Of a stretch of DNA of 13,962 bases, positions 1-7,493 are shown in pieces (the stretch's first letter is position 1; every line of letters starts with the position of its first letter). A program made the position numbers and the translations under genes. The DNA comes from Proteobacteria bacterium UBA2133 (GTDB lineage: Bacteria > Pseudomonadota > Gammaproteobacteria > Arenicellales > UBA868). The stretch spans positions 1-13,962 of the forward strand of contig DCXP01000041.1 in the NCBI GenBank assembly GCA_002327725.1, written 5' to 3'. The notes below the pieces were generated by a model. It had not been told where the DNA came from. It ran no database searches and saw only the letters and a list, made by a program, of their open reading frames with translations.

Positions 1-705
1 GCGATCGCGTCTGCCGCGGTCCTGGCCTTTCTGGCTTCCTTTGAAAACTACAATACAACCGTCTTCACGATCGTATCGGAGAGCACGCTCACCACGGTAC
101 TCGCCAGCAAGGTCCGTTATGGGATCAATCCCTCGATCAGCGCCCTTGCCGTGATCATAATCGCTCTGACTCTGCTGGCTGCACTGGTGCACGAGCAGTT
201 TAAGAAGCGTGAGGCCAAGCAGAGACTGAAAAGTGAGGTGATCGCCTCAGGCAAGGAAAAAAGTGGGGGTGCGGCGAAGGGCCGGCCCATGCGTGTGCCC
301 GTCATGGCGATGACCACGATGGCTTTTGTGGCCATGCTGGGTAGCGTATGGATGGCACGGGCCTACGATGTCGATCAGTGCAAGGTCGAGGTGGCCCATG
401 AGAAGAAAAAGCGTTCCGAAGCGTTGACCCGCCAGCGCATCGCAGAAGCACGGGCTCGACGTGAACAGGAGAAATCGCTTGAGGAAGGCAGCGATGCGCT
501 GAAGGCAAATCAGGCCGGCCGCCAATACCAGAACATCTTCGCCCCAACCAATCTCGGCCAGCAGGTGGATTCGGACTCGGGTGACGACGACGCATCCGGT
601 GCAGAGGCAGCGGTAGAGGCAAACCAGGCCGGCCGCCAATACCAGAACATCTTCGCCCCAACCAATCTCGGCCAGCAGGTGGATTCGGCCTCGGAAAATG
701 ATTGA
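1..705 (+). CDS. Polyamine-type ABC transporter permease (PotC/PotI-like), 5'-truncated, with extended C-terminus
   Basis: The reading frame is open from the first base, so the true start lies upstream; 234 codons precede the TGA at 703-705. Residues 13-64 of the fragment match the end of inner-membrane permeases for spermidine/putrescine uptake: a SFENYNTTVFT segment, then STLTTVLASKVRYGINPSISA, which leads into the last transport helix (about 45-64). Such permeases normally stop soon after the following basic residues. Here the frame runs on for about 155 residues: a second hydrophobic helix (about 99-120), a highly charged, probably coiled-coil stretch (about 123-162), and two copies of a 23-residue core beginning ANQAGRQYQNIF (169-191 and 207-229) joined by an acidic spacer. 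If the extra helix crosses the membrane, the repeat tail would be periplasmic; that is inference. The permease assignment is fairly firm, but the exact substrate (putrescine or spermidine) cannot be told. Confidence 0.8.
   Translation, partial: AIASAAVLAFLASFENYNTTVFTIVSESTLTTVLASKVRYGINPSISALAVIIIALTLLAALVHEQFKKREAKQRLKSEVIASGKEKSGGAAKGRPMRVPVMAMTTMAFVAMLGSVWMARAYDVDQCKVEVAHEKKKRSEALTRQRIAEARARREQEKSLEEGSDALKANQAGRQYQNIFAPTNLGQQVDSDSGDDDASGAEAAVEANQAGRQYQNIFAPTNLGQQVDSASEND
503..688 (+). repeat. In-frame tandem duplication of 114 bp period within the permease tail
   Basis: Bases 503-574 recur at 617-688 with one difference (T at 510, C at 624, synonymous). The offset is 114 bases, or 38 codons, so the frame is kept. 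Third codon positions are conserved as well as the protein, which points to a recent duplication or ongoing homogenisation rather than old selected repeats. Each copy encodes the core ANQAGRQYQNIFAPTNLG followed by QQVDS. Confidence 0.95.
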
Positions 706-782
706 CCCGAGGCGCTTTGGCCAACCCGACTTGAACGCTGATCGATAGTCGGCTTTCATTTTCCAAACAAAGGCCCGCCAGC

Positions 783-1835
783 ATGATCCAAACCACCTGT
801 ATCGGTGCGTATCCCAAACCAGAATTTGTAGCGCTGCCTGACTGGTTTACCACCCCGGAAGGGACGGATACCCGAGACCCCACGAAGTGGTGGGCGGATG
901 CAATGGCGGCCATGGGCAATGATGCCGAACGCATTATTAGCGAAGGTGTCGCCGAGGTCATTGCTGACCAGGAGCATGCCGGGATTGATATTCCCACCGA
1001 CGGTGAGGTGCCTCGGGAGAATTACATCCACTACCACTGCAGGCATCTTGAGGGCATCGACTTTTCAAACCTGACTGAAAAAAGCTTACGCAACGGCGCC
1101 TATGCGGCTCGCCTGCCGACGATTAGAGCGCCGGTTCGCGCGCTAGACCCGTTTCTCAAGCATGATTGGCGTCGGGCGCAGAAACTGACACGGCGCCCAG
1201 TAAAGATCACCATGCCGGGACCAATGACCATCGGCGATACCACGGCTGATGCTTACTACGACGGGCCCAGGCGCCGCGGTGCTGACCTTGCCGATGCCCT
1301 CAATAAGGAAGTACTCAATCTTGCTGCAGCGGGATGCCAGTATATTCAGATCGATGAGCCCCTGTTTGCCCGCAAGCCGGCCGATGCAATTGATTTTGGT
1401 TTTGACCACCTGGAACGGGCTTTTCACAAGTGTCCGGCCGGTGTCGTCCGGACCGTTCATATGTGTTGTGGTTATCCCGATCGGCTCGACAGTACGGATT
1501 ACCCCAAAGCCGACCGCCAGAGTTATATGGACCTCGCGGGAGCCATCGAGGACTCATCGATTGATGCCGTATCGCTCGAGGATGCCCATCGGTACAATGA
1601 TCTCAAACTGCTCGAGCAGTTTGAGCGCACATCAGTGATTCTCGGTGTCGTGGCGATCGCCAAAAGCGAAGTGGAACCGGTCGAGGCAATTCGTGATCGG
1701 CTGCAGGCGGCATTAATGCATATTGATCCTGAGCGGCTGGTCGCGGCTCCTGATTGTGGTCTGGGCCTTCTGGGGAGAGATCTTGCTCGCCAGAAGCTTA
1801 ACCATCTATGCGAGGCAGCACACACCTGTGGCTGA
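783..1835 (+). CDS. Short MetE-like cobalamin-independent methionine synthase (catalytic domain only)
   Basis: This 350-residue protein corresponds to the C-terminal catalytic barrel of MetE, which transfers a methyl group from a folate to homocysteine at a zinc site. Full MetE is about 750 residues, so the N-terminal folate-binding half is absent. The expected zinc ligands are all visible: H226 and C228 in VHMCCGYPD, E266 in DAVSLEDAHR, and C325 in APDCGLG. QIDEPLF (189-195) and ITMPGPMTIGD (142-152) are further family motifs. The start is supported by AAAGG at 769-773, nine bases before the ATG. It lies 77 bases after the permease gene and may be cotranscribed with it. Single-domain homologues can use other methyl donors or helper proteins, so the real donor is unknown; it might also act on another thiol. 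Confidence 0.85.
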   Translation: MIQTTCIGAYPKPEFVALPDWFTTPEGTDTRDPTKWWADAMAAMGNDAERIISEGVAEVIADQEHAGIDIPTDGEVPRENYIHYHCRHLEGIDFSNLTEKSLRNGAYAARLPTIRAPVRALDPFLKHDWRRAQKLTRRPVKITMPGPMTIGDTTADAYYDGPRRRGADLADALNKEVLNLAAAGCQYIQIDEPLFARKPADAIDFGFDHLERAFHKCPAGVVRTVHMCCGYPDRLDSTDYPKADRQSYMDLAGAIEDSSIDAVSLEDAHRYNDLKLLEQFERTSVILGVVAIAKSEVEPVEAIRDRLQAALMHIDPERLVAAPDCGLGLLGRDLARQKLNHLCEAAHTCG

Positions 1836-1874
1836 TGAATTCATCGGTCGCCGGCCTGCCTTGAGGGCCCTCCC

Positions 1875-3494
1875 GTGCAATTTTCCAGACGGCTTCTGAA
1901 CGTCAACGCCATTTTCAAGTCATTTTTTGCCGCCATGATGGCGCTGACTTTCGTGCTGGTCAGCGCCTGCTCGGACGAATCAGCCGCCCCAAAAACCGTT
2001 GCCGACGGGGACGCTGTGTCGGAATCATCAAACGCCGACTCGGGCAATCGCACCGTCTCAGTATCCTTGGACCTAAGGCTTCGCCTTGATCCAGGGATTT
2101 CGGAATCGAAAATTCGGATTCAGGGAGAAGACGCAGGCTTACCCGAAAGCAGGGAGTCAGACCAACTCCTGAGGCGCGCACAGCAGCCTGTTTTTGGAGA
2201 TCTCGACCAGATCCGAGAGCGGCGCTTCTTAAGAGTGTTGGTGTCTTATGGGCGGACGAATTTTTTCTTTGATCAGGGCATGCCGCGCGGCTTTGAATAT
2301 GATCTGCTGATGGAGTACGAAAAGGCACTCAATACATCAGTCCAATCCCTTGAGGACCGGGTCAAGCTGATCTTTATACCGGTGCCGTTCGATCAACTGC
2401 TGGAAAAACTCATTGCCGGACACGGTGATATCGCGGCAGCGGGGCTCACCATCACACCACAACGGCGCTCGCAGGTGGACTTCACCGAGCCATATCTCAA
2501 GGCTGTCGACGAAGTGATCGTCGGTCGAAAAAATAATGAACCCCTGCCTTCACTGGATGACCTGTCGGGAAGAACCGTTGTCGCCAGAATGGGCTCGAGT
2601 TACGTCACACACCTTGAGCGTCTCAACCAGCACTTTGCCGGTAAGGGACTCGCTCCGGTTCAGATTTATGAGGCCCAAGAGAAACTCAGCACCGAAGACA
2701 TCCTGGAGATGCTCGATGCCGGGGCGATTGATCTTGCAATCGCAGATAAGCACATCGCCACCATCTGGGGGGCGTTACTGAAACAGATCCAAATTTATCC
2801 GGAACTTGCGGTACACCAGGGCGGAGAGATCGCCTGGGCGGTTCGGCAGGGCAGTTCTCAATTGCTGGCCAGCCTTAATCAGTTTGTCGCGAAAAACCGT
2901 AAAGGCTCACTTCTGGGGAATATTCTTTTTACCCGTTACTACCAGAAGAATCGGTGGATCACCAATCCGTTGTCTGAAAAAGATCGAGGGCGGCTGCGCA
3001 ATATGCGAAACCTGTTTGAGATTTACGGGCAGGAGTATAGCATTGACTGGCTAGAACTCGTGGCGCAGGCATATCAGGAATCAAGGCTTGATCAATCGAC
3101 GGTCAGCAGTGCAGGGGCGATTGGCGTCATGCAGCTGCTGCCCAGTACCGCTGCCGACAAAAATGTCGGTATCGATGACATCAGCACGCTCGAGGACAAC
3201 ATCCATGCAGGTGCAAAGTACATGGCCTTCCTGCTCAAGCACTATTTTGATGATCCAAAGGTTGATCCCGCCGCCCGGATGGATTTTGCCTGGGCCTCGT
3301 ATAACGCGGGACCGAACCGGATCCGGCGGCTGCGAAGCCTTGCGAACGAACGTGGTTTTGATCCCAACAGATGGTTTGGGAATGTTGAGGTCATTGCAGC
3401 GGAAAAGATCGGTCGCGAAACCGTCGATTATGTTCGCAATATCAACAAATATTTTGTGGCGTACAAGATGTACTTCAACGCGCAGCGCTTGTAG
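1875..3494 (+). CDS. mltF: MltF-like membrane-bound lytic murein transglycosylase (solute-binding domain + SLT)
   Basis: This is a 539-residue lipoprotein with a GTG start; GAGGG at 1863-1867 is a suitable ribosome site. An ATG at 1935 would leave too short a signal peptide. The lipobox LVSAC places the lipidated cysteine at C32. An acidic, Ser-rich linker follows to about residue 110. Residues about 115-345 form a family-3 periplasmic solute-binding domain (RVLVSYGR, GDIAAAGLTITPQRR, VDFTEPYL). Residues about 390-510 form an SLT lysozyme-like domain with the catalytic glutamate E402 in AYQESRLD, then GAIGVMQLLPSTA and SYNAGPNRIRR. Such enzymes cleave peptidoglycan glycan strands to leave anhydro-muropeptides, and in MltF the solute-binding domain modulates activity. 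The length is close to E. coli MltF (518). The gene begins 39 bases after the methyltransferase and converges on the next gene. Confidence 0.88.
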   Translation: MQFSRRLLNVNAIFKSFFAAMMALTFVLVSACSDESAAPKTVADGDAVSESSNADSGNRTVSVSLDLRLRLDPGISESKIRIQGEDAGLPESRESDQLLRRAQQPVFGDLDQIRERRFLRVLVSYGRTNFFFDQGMPRGFEYDLLMEYEKALNTSVQSLEDRVKLIFIPVPFDQLLEKLIAGHGDIAAAGLTITPQRRSQVDFTEPYLKAVDEVIVGRKNNEPLPSLDDLSGRTVVARMGSSYVTHLERLNQHFAGKGLAPVQIYEAQEKLSTEDILEMLDAGAIDLAIADKHIATIWGALLKQIQIYPELAVHQGGEIAWAVRQGSSQLLASLNQFVAKNRKGSLLGNILFTRYYQKNRWITNPLSEKDRGRLRNMRNLFEIYGQEYSIDWLELVAQAYQESRLDQSTVSSAGAIGVMQLLPSTAADKNVGIDDISTLEDNIHAGAKYMAFLLKHYFDDPKVDPAARMDFAWASYNAGPNRIRRLRSLANERGFDPNRWFGNVEVIAAEKIGRETVDYVRNINKYFVAYKMYFNAQRL

Positions 3495-3505
3495 ATAGCG
3501 CTCCG

Positions 3506-4504
3506 TCAGTCGGCCGGCTGGCTGTCATTTTGCCAGGGCGCCTTGACTGGCATGAAGTTTTCGTTGATGTCGACGGTCGTGTCGTAGCCAAAGATGCCTT
3601 CGAGCCGCACGGTAAACCGAAAGGTAGTGTCGTGGTCATAGTCCGAAGGGAAGTGAACTGCCGGCTCAAGCTCCCAGAACAGCCATTTTTTCTTTGTCAT
3701 TCTGCGGTACCGCACCTTCAGGACCGCGTCATGAAGGGTGAGTTCAGGCTTATCCCGCAGGAATACCTCGACATCATAGGCGATTGCTTCTGCTTTTGAG
3801 CGCCGCAATTTTTCATACAGGCTGAAATACTGGTCAAGACACCAGCCATCATCACACTCGCCCGAATTGTTCTCGTACCAGCGAAGTACCGTAGACGGAC
3901 GGAAGAAGTAGTCCGAACCGATGACGCGATCGAAATCCGCCTGGCCCCGATACTCGAACTTGCTTTTGGTGAAATAGTAAAAGGAGTTTGTCAGCCGCGG
4001 CACCCACGGGCCGCCGGTTTTGAAGGCCTTGCTGTGACGGGCCCGCACATGAGGCTGGTATTGCCCGTCCCGGCGCCGGATACCAATATCAAAACGGACC
4101 TGCTTTAAAGCCGTCTCGCGCGGGCCCCTGATCTGCAGACTGATATTCTGCTGGTTACTGTCGAGGTCATTGATTCGACCTTCGTCCTCGTCATCACCGA
4201 GAATGAGCTTCAGTCGGTTCTCCGTCATCGGTAAAGAGACTCGAGCCCGCACCCCGGGGCTGAGTTTCGCCCCCTCGTTGCCGTCATAGCGGACACGGAC
4301 AAAAGCGCGCAGCCGGGTTTTCTGGTCCGCCTCACTCGCTTGGGTATTTGAGAAAAATCCGTCAACCCGGTTGGCCGTTTCCAGCACCCACTCTGACCAG
4401 TCGCCGTGAATCTCGTCGACCCGGCTAATATCGTCGTCCCCTTTTCTGTCAGCGAAGGTCAACTGACAGAAACCGAGGGCCAGACAGAAGATAATCAGTC
4501 GCAT
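3506..4504 (-). CDS. Secreted protein of unknown function, possibly outer-membrane associated
   Basis: A 332-residue protein starting with a clear Sec signal peptide (MRLIIFCLALGFCQLTFA, cleavage near residue 19). I do not recognise a named domain. The mature part is charged and rich in alternating short beta-like stretches (RLRAFVRVRYDG, FRFTVRLEGIFGY), an acidic segment (GDDEDEGRINDLD) and a paired-cysteine motif GECDDGWC that could form a disulfide. Alternating hydrophobic residues would fit a barrel or beta-sandwich, but the protein lacks an obvious C-terminal aromatic insertion signal (it ends SQPAD). It is the last gene of a minus-strand run after the channel and the small secreted protein, and its stop lies 11 bases from that of the transglycosylase. 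The upstream ribosome site is weak (GAGAT). Confidence 0.7.
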   Translation of the reverse strand: MRLIIFCLALGFCQLTFADRKGDDDISRVDEIHGDWSEWVLETANRVDGFFSNTQASEADQKTRLRAFVRVRYDGNEGAKLSPGVRARVSLPMTENRLKLILGDDEDEGRINDLDSNQQNISLQIRGPRETALKQVRFDIGIRRRDGQYQPHVRARHSKAFKTGGPWVPRLTNSFYYFTKSKFEYRGQADFDRVIGSDYFFRPSTVLRWYENNSGECDDGWCLDQYFSLYEKLRRSKAEAIAYDVEVFLRDKPELTLHDAVLKVRYRRMTKKKWLFWELEPAVHFPSDYDHDTTFRFTVRLEGIFGYDTTVDINENFMPVKAPWQNDSQPAD

Positions 4505-4570
4505 GCGATCATCTCTAAAAGGGGCTTAGCGATCCGGATGTTGAAAGAAAACATGATCGATGCAGGCCAT

Positions 4571-4939
4571 TTACTCGAGATCAAACAGCCAGTTGTTATC
4601 CACCCTGCAGAACCCGTAACTGGTTGAAGAGGTTTCACCGGCCTTAGTCGTCTCAAGGGTCATTTTCCGACAGGAGAGATCCTGCTTCTGGTAATCCTCC
4701 GTTACTGTCCATATGCTGCTCAGACGCCTGTCTGTCGTCTGCCAGGTCACCGGGGTATGGAGTTCGGCGGTATCAAGGGTGTGGCCAATTTCATCGAGCA
4801 GGGCGTCAAGCTCGGCACCGGCGAGTGATGCCAGCGGCGAATCGCGAAGAAACAAAGCGTTCTGTGCCATGGCAGCCGAAGCGCTGCAAAGCAGCAGTAT
4901 GGCCAGTAGGCCGCGTTGGATAACTTTCAAGCGCATCAT
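4571..4939 (-). CDS. Small secreted protein resembling 17 kDa / RT0821-Lpp0805-type surface antigens
   Basis: A 122-residue protein with a signal peptide (MMRLKVIQRGLLAILLLCSA, cleavage near AMA-QN at 25). The mature region ends with a pattern seen in COG4520-type surface antigens: a TWQTTDRRLSS stretch, a CRKMTLE segment, and a closing YGFCRVDNNW. Two cysteines in these segments probably pair. The usual glycine-zipper membrane segment of 17 kDa antigens is absent, so only the C-terminal domain is represented and the assignment is tentative. The start ATG (4939-4937) overlaps the TGA of the channel gene (4938-4936), a typical translational coupling. A second ATG at 4936-4934 could equally serve. 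Coupling to an MscS-like channel suggests a shared envelope-stress role, which is inference. Confidence 0.65.
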   Translation of the reverse strand: MMRLKVIQRGLLAILLLCSASAAMAQNALFLRDSPLASLAGAELDALLDEIGHTLDTAELHTPVTWQTTDRRLSSIWTVTEDYQKQDLSCRKMTLETTKAGETSSTSYGFCRVDNNWLFDLE

Positions 4940-7194
4940 CCTCTGTCATCCCCGGGAGTCGGTGGATTCTCCGTTAACGGTTCCTGAGCAGCCGCCCCGG
5001 CTGCTGCCAGAGCCGGGGTAATGGCCTCGACCACGACCCGTTTTGGCGCGAACTTGATCCCCGCCTCCGCAAAAGCTGACTGGATTTTAGCGTAGGCCAC
5101 ACGCCGTAGCGCCCATTGATTTCCAGGTTTGGCTGAGAATTTACACCTCACGACAAACGCAGAGTCATCCATCCGGTTGACACCTTGAGACTTGAGCGGC
5201 TCCAGAAACTGAGGACCATGTTCCGGGTCTTCCAGCAGTCGCTGCCCGACCTTTTTGATGAGTTTTCGCACCTTCTCCACGTCCTCTTCAAAAGGAATGC
5301 GCAATTCGAACTTCATGATCACCCAGTCGCGGCTGAAGTTGGTCAGGGTGTTGATCTGGCTGTAAGGAATGGTATGGATCGGTCCATTGTGATGACGCAA
5401 CTGCATCGAGCGGACCGAGATCTGCTCGACGGTTCCGGTGTTTCCCCCGACATCGATGTATTCCCCTTTACGAAAGGCATCATCGACCAGGAAAAATATC
5501 CCTGAAATAATATCTGCCACCAGGCTTTGTGCGCCAAATCCGATTGCGAGCCCAAGCACGCTGGCCGCAGCAATTAATGGCCCGATGTTGACCCCGAGGC
5601 TGGCGAGTACCACCATCACGGAAACGGTAACGATAGTAACCAGAAGGAAGCCTCGAAGCAGGGGCAGTACCGTTGCTATCCGAGAGAGGCCCTGACCTCC
5701 GGGGTCGCTCCCCGCGTGGGCGTCGCTGTCTTGTCCATCGCTGTCCATCGGGTCGTTATCCTGGGAAGCGATCCAGCGTTTGGTGATGGTCCAGACAAGG
5801 TATGCGATTACCACAGTGACCAGTATCTGGCCCGTGGATTGCGTTATTTGCTCTCCCAGCTGGGATGTCGTCAATGCAACGAGATCAACATTCCAGATTC
5901 GTCCCAGGAGAAGAACGCTTGCGCCCAGGATAATAAGCCGGATGATTTGGACGACCCCGTCACGCGCGGCTTGGCGTTGAGGCACCGCGGGGTCCTCACT
6001 CGGTTCAGGAGCACCCCATTCGCGGACAAAGGGCCCAACCGCGCCCAACAGCAGTGGTGCCACAAGCATTAGCAGCAGGGTCTTGAGTACCGATAGGAGA
6101 ACCCCAGGTTGCCCCAATCCCACGGCGGCGAACAACCCGATAAGGGTCAGTAGCACCACCGACGCGGTTCCGACCAGAGGCCAGATTCCGGCAAAAGTCT
6201 TGCGGAGAAGGCCGGGCGGGTTACCGGACAGCAGGAGTGCGCTGACAGGTTGGCGGACCATCCATACGACAACAATAATAAGGCCCATGAGCGTAAGGCC
6301 GCCGACCAGATTGATTGACCCAACCAGAATGATCTTCTCAAACGGAGAAACCACAGCGCCGAGATAGGCCTGAAAAAAGTAAAGCGCCGACCCGCCGATA
6401 AAAACCCAGGAGACTCGCGAACTCAGAAGTTTTGAATTTTCATCGTTGAGCGCGGTCAGTCTACAGTCTGGCCGGTTTGGAGAAAAGACAAAATTGACGA
6501 GTTGGCTGAGTAGCCAGGCAACGAGGATTCCTGCGAGTAAACCCATCATCAGCAACCGGTTCGGTTCGTGACCGCGGTAGGCGAGCAGGAATGCGGTGTA
6601 GGCGGCAACAGTAAAGACCACAGGCGGGAACACGTCGTAAATCAGCAACGCGAGGCGCCGGCCCAGCCTCACCGGGAAGTTCTTGTCACTGGCCGCAGAC
6701 AGTGTTTCAGGAATCCGCCGGCTGACTTTCTTGAAAAGCATTTGTGCAATCCACCCGATCAGAAGAATCCCTGCCAAATACAGAGTCACCAGCCAGAGGG
6801 TTCCCGCACCAGCACCCGGAGGGGTCATCGCAGCGGCGACAACAGCGGGTACACTGGCGATGCCAGGCACTTGCTGTAATCTGGCCGCCATTCCGTCACG
6901 GAAGCGATTGGTGATCGTCGTGAGTTCCATCACAACCGGATCGGCCGGAGCAGATTCTGTTTCAGAGGTGCTGATCAGGTTCCACACCATGGCACGGACC
7001 TGTTCATCGCTAAGGCGCGCGAGCAATTCCTGTCTTTCGTCAGCACTCAAGTCCTGATCAAGAACCGCCGTCGGATCTGCTGTCACCACATCCTGGGCAA
7101 ACGCGGTAGCGGGGCCGAGGGTGTCGCCGGACCACAGAAAAAAGAGCGGGACGACCACAAGGCCGGCGAGTAAGCGAGCCAGATAATTTTTCAT
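4936..7194 (-). CDS. Large MscS-family mechanosensitive channel (YbiO-like architecture)
   Basis: A 752-residue inner-membrane protein. It has a signal peptide (about 1-33), a small periplasmic domain containing a DERQELLARLSDEQVRAMVW helix pair (about 50-71), about eleven hydrophobic segments between 130 and 575, and a C-terminal MscS core. The pore-lining helix and following beta domain are distinctive: VLGLAIGFGAQSLVADIISG near residues 543-562, then FRKGEYIDVGGNTGTVEQI and the IPYSQINTLTNFSRDW segment. MscS channels open under membrane tension to release solutes on hypo-osmotic shock. Size and layout match large MscS relatives such as YbiO (741 residues) rather than the 286-residue MscS. 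Between residues 475 and 500 is an acidic Asp/Gly-rich cytoplasmic loop. The start has a perfect AGGAGG five bases upstream (7205-7200). The gene heads a three-gene minus-strand run. Confidence 0.93.
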   Translation of the reverse strand: MKNYLARLLAGLVVVPLFFLWSGDTLGPATAFAQDVVTADPTAVLDQDLSADERQELLARLSDEQVRAMVWNLISTSETESAPADPVVMELTTITNRFRDGMAARLQQVPGIASVPAVVAAAMTPPGAGAGTLWLVTLYLAGILLIGWIAQMLFKKVSRRIPETLSAASDKNFPVRLGRRLALLIYDVFPPVVFTVAAYTAFLLAYRGHEPNRLLMMGLLAGILVAWLLSQLVNFVFSPNRPDCRLTALNDENSKLLSSRVSWVFIGGSALYFFQAYLGAVVSPFEKIILVGSINLVGGLTLMGLIIVVVWMVRQPVSALLLSGNPPGLLRKTFAGIWPLVGTASVVLLTLIGLFAAVGLGQPGVLLSVLKTLLLMLVAPLLLGAVGPFVREWGAPEPSEDPAVPQRQAARDGVVQIIRLIILGASVLLLGRIWNVDLVALTTSQLGEQITQSTGQILVTVVIAYLVWTITKRWIASQDNDPMDSDGQDSDAHAGSDPGGQGLSRIATVLPLLRGFLLVTIVTVSVMVVLASLGVNIGPLIAAASVLGLAIGFGAQSLVADIISGIFFLVDDAFRKGEYIDVGGNTGTVEQISVRSMQLRHHNGPIHTIPYSQINTLTNFSRDWVIMKFELRIPFEEDVEKVRKLIKKVGQRLLEDPEHGPQFLEPLKSQGVNRMDDSAFVVRCKFSAKPGNQWALRRVAYAKIQSAFAEAGIKFAPKRVVVEAITPALAAAGAAAQEPLTENPPTPGDDRG

Positions 7195-7199
7195 TGAAA

Positions 7200-7205
7200 C
7201 CTCCT
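7200..7205 (-). promoter_or_regulatory. Consensus Shine-Dalgarno of the MscS-like gene
   Basis: The minus strand reads AGGAGG five bases before the ATG at 7194. This is one of the two strongest ribosome sites in the window and fixes the channel start. Confidence 0.8.
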
Positions 7206-7381
7206 AGACGAGCCACCCGATTCTAATAGCATCTTTAGCCTGTTATCTGTCGGATCGGGCCTGAGCGGTGTTTCCTGATCCATCATAGGGTGCAGCTTTT
7301 AACCAATGATTGGATATTATCGTGACGCTATATCCATACTGGTTCTGGGGAATAATTCCCAGAGATAGTTTAGGGTTTTAC

Positions 7382-7411
7382 TTGCCAGATATTAAACAAT
7401 AGCGATATAAC
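7382..7411 (+). promoter_or_regulatory. Candidate sigma70 promoter for the envelope gene run
   Basis: TTGCCA (7382-7387) and TATAAC (7406-7411) are separated by 18 bases. Both boxes are close to consensus. Transcription would start near 7418, giving an untranslated leader of about 75 bases that contains the TAACAG-C-CTGTTA dyad. It was found by eye, so it remains a prediction. Confidence 0.35.
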
Positions 7412-7426
7412 CTTTTCTTGTCTTAC

Positions 7427-7439
7427 TAACAGCCTGTTA
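7427..7439. promoter_or_regulatory. Candidate operator TAACAG-C-CTGTTA
   Basis: A perfect 13-base palindrome with one central base, lying just downstream of the predicted transcription start. A dimeric repressor bound here would block early elongation. The AGCCTGTTAT right part is repeated at 7237-7246. No regulator gene is present in the window to pair with it. Confidence 0.35.
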
Positions 7440-7493
7440 TGGAAGTCACTTTTTTCTAGTAAGACCGAAACATTCACTGAGGCGGATAGAACT

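Larger units (their letters stand above)
7195..7493. other. Divergent intergenic region with three odd-centred dyads
   Basis: No gene is visible in these 299 AT-rich bases between the channel and the DUF2092-type gene. They contain three perfect palindromes, each with a single central base: CCAAT-G-ATTGG (7303-7313), GGGAAT-A-ATTCCC (7348-7360) and TAACAG-C-CTGTTA (7427-7439). The right part of the last, AGCCTGTTAT, recurs at 7237-7246 close to the channel start. I found no convincing promoter for the channel on the minus strand. Confidence 0.6.

Noticed and set aside
247..759. Minus-strand open frame of 170 codons with an internal repeat
   Set aside because: The repeat is the complement of the permease tail duplication; the composition is not protein-like.
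731..759. TTGAAC-17-TTTCAT as a promoter for the MetE-like gene
   Set aside because: The -10 box matches poorly and the gene can be read from upstream, so no promoter was called.
302..997. Minus-strand open frame of 231 codons across the permease end and methyltransferase start
   Set aside because: It is antisense to two well-supported genes, its own repeats just mirror the 114-base duplication, and its product has no signal or domain features.
3507..3520. CAGTCGGCCGGCTG dyad at the convergent stops of the transglycosylase and the secreted unknown
   Set aside because: It has no loop and no T-run and lies in the coding end of the minus-strand gene, so it is not a credible terminator.
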